A stretch of 64,000 bases of DNA from positions 18,605 through 82,604 of the forward strand of contig ONFF01000014.1 in NCBI GenBank assembly GCA_900317055.1, written 5' to 3'. The stretch comes from an uncultured Bacteroidales bacterium. GTDB lineage: Bacteria; Bacteroidota; Bacteroidia; Bacteroidales; F082. The stretch's first letter is position 1. Every line of letters starts with the position of its first letter. This document shows, one piece after another, positions 26,298 through 33,344 of the stretch. Position numbers and translations under genes: made by a program. The notes beneath the pieces are model-generated. The model was not told the DNA's origin, searched no databases, and saw only the letters and a list, made by a program, of their open reading frames with translations.

Positions 26298-26915
26298 TTA
26301 TCGTATGAAATTGGTGTATTTCGTCTCTTCCTTTTCAGGTAGTCCATTGCGCTCGCGCTCGGCGGAGATGGCGCGCATGATGAAGGCCATGTTGCGGCCC
26401 AAAATGCGCATGATTTGCACGCCTTCTTCGTCTTGCATCACGTCTTCAGCGGAGTGGCCATGCACCATGTTCCAATAGCGACTGCTCACGACAGGCATCT
26501 CGCTGATGGTGAAATACTTGTTGAGCCGGTCGAAAGCGGCTGTGGTGCCGCCACGTCGTGCCGAGACTACGGCCGCGCCCACTTTCATCCGTTTGTCAAA
26601 AGGCGTGCTGAAAAACAGTCGGTCGAGCAGGTTGGTAAGCGTTCCATTGGGACCGGCGTAATACACCGGCGAGCCGACCACAAGGCCGTCGGCTTGTTCA
26701 AACTTGGGTGCCACTTCATTCACCATATCGTTGAACACGCAATGCCCCAATTCGGCGCATTTGCCGCAGGCGATGCAGCCTCGGATGTCTTTGTTTCCGA
26801 CATGGACAATTTCAGTTTCTATGCCATTCTTCTGTAATTCTTCCGCCACAATGTTCAAGGCGGTGAAGGTGCAGCTGTTGGCGTGTGGGCTGCCGTTGAT
26901 GAGGAGTGCTTTCAT
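26298..26915 (-). CDS. Fe-S flavoprotein-like NADPH-dependent FMN reductase
   Basis: 205 residues. Flavodoxin-like start LLINGSPHANSCTF, cysteine cluster GCIACGKCAELGHCVFND, then GSPVYYAGPNGTLTNLLDR (FMN site). A C-terminal extension of about 50 residues includes RAISAERERNGLPEKEE. It is likely a cytoplasmic electron-transfer flavoprotein. It has its own -7 box (TACCTTTG, minus strand, about 26933-26940) and is 10 bases from the acetyltransferase gene. Confidence 0.78.
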   Translation of the reverse strand: MKALLINGSPHANSCTFTALNIVAEELQKNGIETEIVHVGNKDIRGCIACGKCAELGHCVFNDMVNEVAPKFEQADGLVVGSPVYYAGPNGTLTNLLDRLFFSTPFDKRMKVGAAVVSARRGGTTAAFDRLNKYFTISEMPVVSSRYWNMVHGHSAEDVMQDEEGVQIMRILGRNMAFIMRAISAERERNGLPEKEETKYTNFIR

Positions 26916-26960
26916 TTGTGATTATTTTGCTGCAAAGGTATGAAATACTGGAATCTTCAT

Positions 26961-27809
26961 TTACCTGACCACTCGCGTAAACACAGGATTTTCGCCGTCT
27001 GCGACGGTCACATAAACCTTTAACTCTCCCGTAGGCATCCCAGGATTGTCCTCGCGTGGAAGATCCTCGGCTGTGAACAGGTATTCCGTGCCTCCCGGAA
27101 TAGTACGTGAAGCCACAGTCTTGGCTTGAGCATGTAGCATCTGATAACCATCAACAGCGGCGTTGAAAATGGCCGCTTCTTCTTCGTTTACTGGATGTTG
27201 CTCTGGGAAGTCCTCCAACTTTACAAATTCTCCTTCAAGGAAGCCGCTTGCCTTCAGGAATTGGTCGATTTCTTTGGGTGCGGCATCGAGTCGGGCGGCA
27301 CGCACACCATAACCGGGAAGGATTTCCGCTTTAGGCTGTGCCTCGGCCAAATCCTTCATGCTTGACTCCAGTCCGCCACTGCCGAAGGTGCAGAATGGGA
27401 CAACTTTCTTGCCGCTCAAGTCCACTTGACTCAAGAAGGTAATCACGGGCGGTGCGTATGTGCCGAACCACACGGGATAGCCGAGGAACACCACATCGTA
27501 TTTGGCGATGTCGGCTGCCAACGGCTGAATCTCGGGAGAAATGCCTTGTTCGCGATCTTGCTTGCAACGTTCGATGGTGGCTTGGAAATCCTCATCGTAG
27601 GGTTTCGTGGGGACAATCTCCTCAATGTCGGCACCGAGCCGTGTGGCGATTTCGGTCGCTACGGCTTTCGTGTTCGACGTTTGGGAGTAGTAGAGCACCA
27701 GCACTTTAGGGGGTTCTGCCTTTGGGACTTCTTCCTTTTGGTTTTCCTTTTTCGGACCGCAGGAAACGGCGGCCATCGCTACGATGGCGAGAATGAGTAA
27801 TCTTTTCAT
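26961..27809 (-). CDS. Flavodoxin lipoprotein with C-terminal extra domain
   Basis: 282 residues from the ATG at 27809, which gives a clean lipoprotein signal (MKRLLILAIVAMAAVSC). Residues about 35-190 are flavodoxin (VLVLYYSQTSNTKAVA; LGYPVWFGTYAPPVITFL; FCTFGSGGLESS). About 90 further residues resemble an uncharacterised extension found in Bacteroidota flavodoxins. It is anchored outside the cytoplasm. A shorter paralogue is at 46669-47256. Confidence 0.8.
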   Translation of the reverse strand: MKRLLILAIVAMAAVSCGPKKENQKEEVPKAEPPKVLVLYYSQTSNTKAVATEIATRLGADIEEIVPTKPYDEDFQATIERCKQDREQGISPEIQPLAADIAKYDVVFLGYPVWFGTYAPPVITFLSQVDLSGKKVVPFCTFGSGGLESSMKDLAEAQPKAEILPGYGVRAARLDAAPKEIDQFLKASGFLEGEFVKLEDFPEQHPVNEEEAAIFNAAVDGYQMLHAQAKTVASRTIPGGTEYLFTAEDLPREDNPGMPTGELKVYVTVADGENPVFTRVVR

Positions 27810-27822
27810 TTTGAATTGAGTT

Positions 27823-28497
27823 TTATTCATTGACTTTCAAAAGCTCTTGTATGGCTTCTTCCATCATGTCGGGCGTCACCATAGGCTCGAAGCGGAGGAT
27901 GGTCTTGCCGTCTTTGGAGACCAGGAACTTGCCAAAGTTCCAGCGGATGGCGTCACCTTGGTCGAAGCCCGTGCCGGTCTTTTGGTGAATCTCGTCGAGC
28001 ATTGTCGCAAACTCCTCGGTGCCCTCGGGATAGCCCTTGAAAGGCGCTTGTTTCTTGAGGTAGGTGTAAAGCGGACTCTCCGCCTCGCCGTTGACGTCAA
28101 TCTTGTCGAACAATGGGAAGGTGACTTTGTAGTTCAGTGAGCAGAAGCTTTGAATCTCCTCATTGGTGCCAGGCTCTTGGCCCAAGAATTGGTTGCATGG
28201 GAAACCAAGAATCTCCAGACCTTGGTCTTTGTACTTCTGATAAAGAGCTTCAAGGCCTTCGTACTGCGGGGTCAGTCCGCATTTGCTGGCCACATTGACG
28301 ATGAGCAGCACCTTGCCCTTGTAGTTGGCTAGCGACACATCGCTTCCGTCCATGTCTTTGACTGTGATGTCGTAGATGCCACTGGTCTGCTCGACCACGG
28401 GCTCTGGTTCGGGCGTCACTTGTGTGGTCTTGTTGTTCGGGTTGTTGCAGCTAGCCATCATCAAGGCCACTGCTGCGAGAAAGAATAGTTTTTTCAT
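27823..28497 (-). CDS. Glutathione/thiol peroxidase lipoprotein
   Basis: 224 residues. Lipobox LMMASC, short linker, then a full GPx domain: catalytic Cys in [29 protein letters not shown] and RWNFGKFLV. It is a Cys-type enzyme, likely reducing peroxides at the cell envelope. It is a paralogue of the OhrR-operon enzyme at 14167-14790 but lies in the redox cluster, 18 bases after the alcohol dehydrogenase. Confidence 0.88.
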   Translation of the reverse strand: MKKLFFLAAVALMMASCNNPNNKTTQVTPEPEPVVEQTSGIYDITVKDMDGSDVSLANYKGKVLLIVNVASKCGLTPQYEGLEALYQKYKDQGLEILGFPCNQFLGQEPGTNEEIQSFCSLNYKVTFPLFDKIDVNGEAESPLYTYLKKQAPFKGYPEGTEEFATMLDEIHQKTGTGFDQGDAIRWNFGKFLVSKDGKTILRFEPMVTPDMMEEAIQELLKVNE

Positions 28498-28515
28498 ATT
28501 GAATAGGATTTAAGT

Positions 28516-29694
28516 TCATTTCATACACATCTCAAAGATCTTCTCCACGTCGGCCTGCTGCAAGGGCTTGAAGCCGGGCATGGTACCACCACCGACGGTT
28601 TTCTTGGCCATCACGGCGAAGTGGGTGCGGTCGATGCCTACCTCGGGGAAGGTGCGTTTCAGCTGCAAGGTGTTGAAGAGGAAGTCGCTCAACTTGTCAA
28701 TGGCTTGATGGGCGATGTCCATCGGAGGCAGGGTCGGGTCGATGCCGAAGACGTTGGTGCCAAACTGGACATATTTCGAGACGGTGGTTTCGTCGAGGCA
28801 ATACTCCATCCAGCGTGGAGTGAGGATGGCGAGGCCGAGGCCGTGTGTGATGTCGTAGAAGGCCGACAGTTCGTGTTCCATTGGATGGCAACTCCAGGCT
28901 TTGCGTTTACCGCCGTTCACGAAGCCGTTGATGGCCCATGAGGAGGCCCACATCAGGTTGGCGCGCGCCTCATAATTGTCGGGTTCTCGCATGGCGATGG
29001 GGGCGAAGCGGATGACGGTCTTCATCAAGCCCTCCATGAAGCAGTCAAGCATGTAGAGGTCCTGGTCCATGGTGAAATAGACCTCGAAGAGGTGCGAAAG
29101 GATGTCGGCTGAGCCACAAGCGGTCTGATAGGGGCTGACGCTGAAGGTGATGCTCGGGTCGAGGAAGGAGGCCTTGGGCAACATGTTGGGGTCCAGACGA
29201 CCGATCTTGTCGTTGGTCTCGGGGTTGCTGATGACGGCAGCCGTGTCCATCTCTGAGCCTGTGGCAGCGAGTGTCAGGATGCTGACGATGGGCAGGGCGC
29301 GCTCGATGGGGGCACGCTTGCTGAGGTCGAGGAAGTCCCAGGGGTCGTGGTCGACACAGGCACCGGCGGCCATGATCTTGGTGGCATCGATGGTGGAGCC
29401 ACCGCCCACAGCTAACAACACATCAATGTTGTGCTCTTTGCACATCTGCACGCCTTTGCGCACGGAGCCGATGCGTGGGTTAGGTTCGATGCCCGAGAGT
29501 TCGAACAGTTCGAGTCCGGCTTCTTTTATTTCTTTTACCACACGGTCATACAACCCCATCTTCTTGATGGAGCCGCCGCCGTAGGTCATCAGCACGCGTG
29601 TGCCATATTTTTTGAGTTCTGCGCCAAGGTGTTTCAGTTGGTCGCGTCCGAAGTAAATCCTTACGGGAATGTCATAAATGAAATCGTTGATCAT
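28516..29694 (-). CDS. Iron-containing alcohol dehydrogenase (BDH/YqhD-like)
   Basis: 392 residues from the ATG at 29694; the open frame upstream lies over the AlkZ-like gene and is not coding. Group III alcohol dehydrogenase: YGGGSIKKMGLYD and LAVGGGSTIDATK (dinucleotide site), LAATGSEMD, and metal-site histidines in ADILSHLFE and MEHELSAFYDITHGLGLA. It probably reduces aldehydes with NADPH, as YqhD and butanol dehydrogenases do, which fits detoxification. A decayed paralogue is at 61308-62349. Confidence 0.88.
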   Translation of the reverse strand: MINDFIYDIPVRIYFGRDQLKHLGAELKKYGTRVLMTYGGGSIKKMGLYDRVVKEIKEAGLELFELSGIEPNPRIGSVRKGVQMCKEHNIDVLLAVGGGSTIDATKIMAAGACVDHDPWDFLDLSKRAPIERALPIVSILTLAATGSEMDTAAVISNPETNDKIGRLDPNMLPKASFLDPSITFSVSPYQTACGSADILSHLFEVYFTMDQDLYMLDCFMEGLMKTVIRFAPIAMREPDNYEARANLMWASSWAINGFVNGGKRKAWSCHPMEHELSAFYDITHGLGLAILTPRWMEYCLDETTVSKYVQFGTNVFGIDPTLPPMDIAHQAIDKLSDFLFNTLQLKRTFPEVGIDRTHFAVMAKKTVGGGTMPGFKPLQQADVEKIFEMCMK

Positions 29695-29726
29695 TGTGTT
29701 TATATTTTGAGATGAATAATCATAGT

Positions 29727-30380
29727 TTATTTCAGCACCTTCAGAACCTGCTTCCGTGAGGCTGTTCCATCCGTCAGTTTCGTGATGTGGTCGACTAAGA
29801 ACTCCAGCGACTCCTCGGGGGTGCGGTCGGTGTGGAGCGTGGTGAAGTCTTCGAACAGCGACTCGGGTGTGCAGAAATACGACACTTGCCAGCCGTTGTA
29901 AACCTGCTCGGGTCCACGATACACCCGCTCGATGGCTCCCGTGACGACGCGACATTGCTGCATCAGCTTGCCTATGGCTGCGTCGGCTTGGCCTTTCTTC
30001 ACGCCAAGTAAGTTGCGTACCTCTTTGATGGTGATGCTGCCTTGCTTTTCGAGATAATCCATGATGCGCTCGCCGTTCTTGTCGGGCGTTGTCGTGGCGC
30101 GACGGACATTCATCAGTTCGCGGTAGAATGGAACCGTCGCGAAGGCGGCTTTTCCTCCACAGAGGAACTTTCCGTAGGCGATGCCGCCGTTTTGGAGGCA
30201 GTCGATCTTCCAGTCCCACGGCCCGAGCGAGTCCTCCTCGCCGTCAAACCAAAACCCAGGCTGTGTGAGTTCCTTGATGGAATAGCCCGGGATGGCGCTG
30301 GTGAAAAACGGCACAATGCCCAGCTCGCAAATGGCTCGCTCCATTGTTTCTGGACTGGATATTTGGTAGTTTAAGACCAT
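29727..30380 (-). CDS. AlkZ-related winged-helix protein
   Basis: 217 residues with no signal peptide. The middle (NGERIMDYLEKQGSITIKEVRNLLGVKKGQADAAIGKLMQQCRVV) looks like a winged helix-turn-helix, preceded by an aromatic-rich section (GFWFDGEEDSLGPWDWK). This resembles AlkZ-like proteins related to DNA glycosylases, but the AlkZ catalytic QxQ motif is not seen. It could be a DNA-binding or repair accessory. It sits in the redox cluster between MBL-rubredoxin and alcohol dehydrogenase. Confidence 0.5.
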   Translation of the reverse strand: MVLNYQISSPETMERAICELGIVPFFTSAIPGYSIKELTQPGFWFDGEEDSLGPWDWKIDCLQNGGIAYGKFLCGGKAAFATVPFYRELMNVRRATTTPDKNGERIMDYLEKQGSITIKEVRNLLGVKKGQADAAIGKLMQQCRVVTGAIERVYRGPEQVYNGWQVSYFCTPESLFEDFTTLHTDRTPEESLEFLVDHITKLTDGTASRKQVLKVLK

Positions 30381-30422
30381 GAGCAGAATTGTTTAGATGC
30401 GATTTTTTAGCTGTCAGCAGTC

Positions 30423-30470
30423 AGCTATCAGCTTTCAGCCTCGTTGCTACCAAGCTGATAGCTGATAGCT
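30423..30470. repeat. AGCTATCAGC inverted repeat
   Basis: AGCTATCAGCTTTCAGC (30423-30439) pairs, with one mismatch, with GCTGATAGCTGATAGCT (30454-30470) around a 14-base loop. A third partial unit, AGCTGTCAGCAGTC, precedes it at about 30409. It could fold into a stable hairpin in the gap between two operon genes. Confidence 0.65.
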
Positions 30471-30472
30471 GT

Positions 30473-31414
30473 TCACGCCTTATTAAACTTCTCCTTGCCT
30501 TGCTTGCAGCGCGGGCATTTCCAGTCGTCGGGAAGGTCTTCGAAAGCCACGCCATCGTGCTCAGCGGGGTCATAGACATAACCGCAGATGGAGCAGATGT
30601 ACTTACCAGAGGCCTCTTTTTTTGTGAAGTTCACTTCGGCAAGGACGGTCGGCACGGGGTGGTCGAGGTCTATCACGCGTTTGGTTTCCAAGTTTTCATA
30701 GCCTTGTGGCGAGTGGGTGGAGAGATAGACCGTGGGGTTGTTGCGCACGAACTCGCGCACACGATTCAAGGTCTCGCGGGCGGCTGACAGGTCGTCGTAC
30801 ACCACAGAAAGTTTGTTCTCATACAAAGCCTCGTCCACGTAGGTGATGTCGCCTTGGAACATATAGAACAAGCCTTCGTTCTCGGCAATCACGAGGCTGT
30901 TGCCGTTAGTGTGTCCTTTGGCCTTGATGAACCACACGCCGTCACAGATCTTCTGGCTGTCGGGAAAGTTGTGATATGCCCCGTCGGTAAAGCTCACTGG
31001 CACCAGGTTGGGTAAACCCTGCAACTCGGCAGCCTGCATTTCGTCGGCATTCACATAGATTTTCGCATTCGGGAACGAACGGAGCTCGCCACTATGGTCG
31101 GCATGCTTGTGCGTGAGCAGGATTTTGGTCACTTGTTCTGGCTTGTAGCCCAATGCGGCCAAAGCATCCATATAGTTGCAGATGTCCTTGCCGGTGAAAG
31201 CAAGTGAGTTCTCATCGGGGTTTTCCTCCGGTGTGCCAGCAGGAAGCCCCGTATCCACCAAAATCACCTCCGAGCCCATGTCAATCACATAGTTCTGCAA
31301 GCTGCCGCGATAGCGGATGTTGCGGTCGAACTTATCGGGGCCTTCTTCGCCGCCAAAGGCAAAGGGCTGGGTATAGAACCCCTCTTTTCTGAATTTTACT
31401 GCTTTGATGTCCAT
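30473..31414 (-). CDS. Metallo-beta-lactamase hydrolase fused to rubredoxin
   Basis: 313 residues. About 1-265 is an MBL-fold domain with HKHADH and a later [12 protein letters not shown]; it resembles lactonase-like hydrolases. About 272-313 is a rubredoxin ([11 protein letters not shown] ... [13 protein letters not shown]) with both CxxC knuckles. The C-terminal rubredoxin suggests the enzyme is a redox protein rather than a simple hydrolase. It is the first gene of the cluster, with a -7 box (TATCTTTG, minus strand, 31446-31453) 31 bases upstream. Confidence 0.85.
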   Translation of the reverse strand: MDIKAVKFRKEGFYTQPFAFGGEEGPDKFDRNIRYRGSLQNYVIDMGSEVILVDTGLPAGTPEENPDENSLAFTGKDICNYMDALAALGYKPEQVTKILLTHKHADHSGELRSFPNAKIYVNADEMQAAELQGLPNLVPVSFTDGAYHNFPDSQKICDGVWFIKAKGHTNGNSLVIAENEGLFYMFQGDITYVDEALYENKLSVVYDDLSAARETLNRVREFVRNNPTVYLSTHSPQGYENLETKRVIDLDHPVPTVLAEVNFTKKEASGKYICSICGYVYDPAEHDGVAFEDLPDDWKCPRCKQGKEKFNKA

Positions 31415-31456
31415 ATTCGATTAAGTTTAGTTTCATTTTAGGTGACAAAGATACAA

Positions 31457-31494
31457 AAAACCGCAATTCGGGCTATGTCTCAATTGCAGATTAT
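31457..31494. repeat. Dispersed hairpin repeat, degenerate copy B
   Basis: CGCAATT and AATTGCAGATT retain the stem of the repeat family seen at 44323 and 57631 but with a changed loop. It lies between the MBL-rubredoxin and DUF4143 genes, which diverge, so it is not simply a terminator here. Confidence 0.4.
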
Positions 31495-31609
31495 TGCGAT
31501 GAAAAACAATTCAACTTTTTCATTTTTATCGGAAATTTCCCCGAATAACTAGGAAACAAATTTGTTATTGAAAATTATTGCGTATTTTTGCAAAAATTTT
31601 CAGTAGCAA

Positions 31610-32866
31610 ATGAAGGAAGTACAGAGAACAGATTATATTCAATGGCTTGATCGGAAAAAAGGCAATGGGCTGGTAAAAATCATTACTGGTGTGCGTCGAT
31701 GCGGCAAGTCGTATCTTTTGTTCACACTTTTCAAAAGGCATTTGGTTGAACAAGGAATAGGCGAAGATCATATCGTAGCCTTGGCTTTAGATGATTTTGC
31801 AAACAGACAATACCAAGATGCTGACACTTTGTACAACTATGTTAAGTCGAGAATCACGGACGATGACCAATATTATGTCTTGTTGGATGAGATTCAACTT
31901 GTGACCGGTTTTGAGGCCGTGTTGAATGGCTTTTTGCATATCCCCAATATTGATATTTATGTAACGGGTAGTAACTCCAAGTTTCTTTCATCGGATATTG
32001 TGACCGAGTTTCGCGGGCGCGGTGACGAGATTAGGGTTTATCCGTTCAGTTTTGCCGAAGTGCATGAGATTTTTGAAGGAGACAAACATCGAGCATGGTC
32101 TGCTTACTGCCGTTATGGAGGGATGCCCCTCGTATGGGCAGCCCAAACCAGCCAAGACAGAGAACAGTATCTAAAAAACCTATTTGAGCAAGTTTACATT
32201 TCGGACATCATCAATCGTCATGACTTGCGCGGAAAATCCGAAATTGGTTACATTGTCAATATTCTTGCCTCATCAGTCGGTTCTCTGACAAACCCATTGC
32301 GCTTGACCAATACATTCAAATCCGAATTGGGACTCAGCATTTCGCAAAACACTGTGAATTCGTACATCGAGTATCTTGTGGATTCGTTTCTAATCGGGAA
32401 AGTCAATCGATACGATGTCAAAGGACTGCGGTATATCTCTTCTCCTTTGAAATATTATTTTACCGATGTGGGCATGCGCAATGCAAGGCTGAATTTCCGC
32501 CAACAAGACGACTCTCATATCATGGAGAACATAATATACAATGAGTTGCTTCGCCGAAGATTCAGTGTCGATGTAGGTTGTGTTACAGTCAATGTAAAGG
32601 CAGAGAATGGAAAAATGGTGAGAAAACAGTTGGAGGTGGATTTTATTGCTAACAGCGGAGACAAACGATACTACATCCAGTCGGCATTCGATGTGCCTAC
32701 TACAGAGAAGCGTGAACAAGAAGAACGCTCCCTTCTCAACATCAATGACTCTTTCAAGAAAATCATCGTTCAGCAGTCCATAGTCGAACCATGGCATAGT
32801 CAACAGGGGGTGCTTTACATTGGAATTGAGGATTTTCTACTAAATGCCGAAAGTATGGATTTGTAA
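31610..32866 (+). CDS. AAA ATPase with DUF4143 domain
   Basis: 418 residues. AAA domain: Walker A GVRRCGKSYLL (about 27-37), Walker B VLLDEIQ (about 101), sensor VTGSNSKFLSS. C-terminal DUF4143: VYISDIINRHDLR, LVDSFLIGKVNRYD, KYYFTDVGMRNA, and LEVDFIA near a PD-(D/E)xK-like core. The family is abundant in gut Bacteroidota and of unknown function. The -7 box is TATTTTTG at about 31581. It marks the left edge of the accessory island; a deleted paralogue marks the right. Confidence 0.85.
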   Translation: MKEVQRTDYIQWLDRKKGNGLVKIITGVRRCGKSYLLFTLFKRHLVEQGIGEDHIVALALDDFANRQYQDADTLYNYVKSRITDDDQYYVLLDEIQLVTGFEAVLNGFLHIPNIDIYVTGSNSKFLSSDIVTEFRGRGDEIRVYPFSFAEVHEIFEGDKHRAWSAYCRYGGMPLVWAAQTSQDREQYLKNLFEQVYISDIINRHDLRGKSEIGYIVNILASSVGSLTNPLRLTNTFKSELGLSISQNTVNSYIEYLVDSFLIGKVNRYDVKGLRYISSPLKYYFTDVGMRNARLNFRQQDDSHIMENIIYNELLRRRFSVDVGCVTVNVKAENGKMVRKQLEVDFIANSGDKRYYIQSAFDVPTTEKREQEERSLLNINDSFKKIIVQQSIVEPWHSQQGVLYIGIEDFLLNAESMDL

Positions 32867-32923
32867 AAGCCATTGCGCCGTCACCGAAATGACCATTACG
32901 CGGAGGTGATTTTGGGGATGGTG

Positions 32924-32938
32924 AGGTGAAAAAGGATT
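32924..32938. repeat. 15-bp inverted repeat, left copy
   Basis: AGGTGAAAAAGGATT, exact reverse complement of 42848-42862. The two copies enclose the methyltransferase-to-HNH island. It is purine-rich and short, so chance identity is possible. Confidence 0.35.
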
Positions 32939-33040
32939 ATTGTTTTGATGTTATCTTTTTCATACTTTTTTCCATTTTTTTCCGCAAAAACAGTCACCCC
33001 GAACCGCTCAATGCCAATTGTCTATAAGGTTTTGAACTTT

Positions 33041-33075
33041 TTTGTTCAACATTTTCCAAAGTTTGCCTATCTTTG
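33041..33075 (+). promoter_or_regulatory. Promoter of the methyltransferase operon
   Basis: TTTG at 33041-33044 and TATCTTTG at 33068-33075 form a Bacteroidota-type promoter with a slightly long spacer (23 bases). It lies about 270 bases before the first start codon, leaving a long leader that is highly structured. Confidence 0.55.
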
Positions 33076-33160
33076 CCCTCATCAACCCAAAAAGAACATA
33101 CCAACACAGAAGATAACTGATTATATAACATATTGATATAAAGCGTTTTTGCTTTTCAAG

Positions 33161-33293
33161 TATTTCCGAAATCTGGACAATTTCGAATAGTACCACAGAA
33201 AGTAAAAACGTCCGCGGTGTAGCCGTGGACGTTCTGTTGGTACTATAGGCAGTCCAGAGCCTCGGAAATAGACAGAAGTCCGCGGCTCTTTTT
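33161..33293 (+). ncRNA. Structured leader: long hairpin versus competing terminator
   Basis: One fold is a continuous hairpin of about 110 bases: TATTTCCGA/TCGGAAATA (33161-33169 with 33262-33270), TCTGGAC/GTCCAGA (33172-33178 with 33252-33258), TAGTACC/GGTACTA (33188-33194 with 33239-33245), CAGAA/TTCTG, CGTCC/GGACG and an inner GCGG/CCGT. The alternative is an intrinsic terminator: AGAGCC-T-CGGA (33256-33266) with TCCG-C-GGCTCT (33279-33289), then a T run to 33293. The two share bases 33256-33270, so they exclude each other. It is either an attenuator of the downstream operon or a discrete ncRNA ending near 33293. Confidence 0.6.
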
Positions 33294-33304
33294 AATGTGT
33301 TCTT

Positions 33305-33338
33305 CTCAAATGAATTGCGAAAATGCAATTTGAGGAGG
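33305..33338 (+). promoter_or_regulatory. Strong Shine-Dalgarno next to a small hairpin
   Basis: AGGAGG at 33333-33338 lies 6 bases before the methyltransferase ATG, an unusually strong site for this phylum and window. Just upstream AATTGC (33313-33318) pairs with GCAATT (33325-33330); an alternative CTCAAA/TTTGAG pairing would run into the Shine-Dalgarno. This could gate translation. Confidence 0.5.
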
Positions 33339-33344
33339 TACACA

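Noticed and set aside
29695-30219. Extended N-terminus for the alcohol dehydrogenase frame
   Set aside because: The extension is Arg/His-rich, overlaps the AlkZ-like gene in another frame and is absent from the family. The ATG at 29694 gives the normal 392-residue protein.
33161-33293. Leader RNA as a retron msr-msd
   Set aside because: There is no reverse transcriptase anywhere near and no branching-G context. An attenuator fits better.
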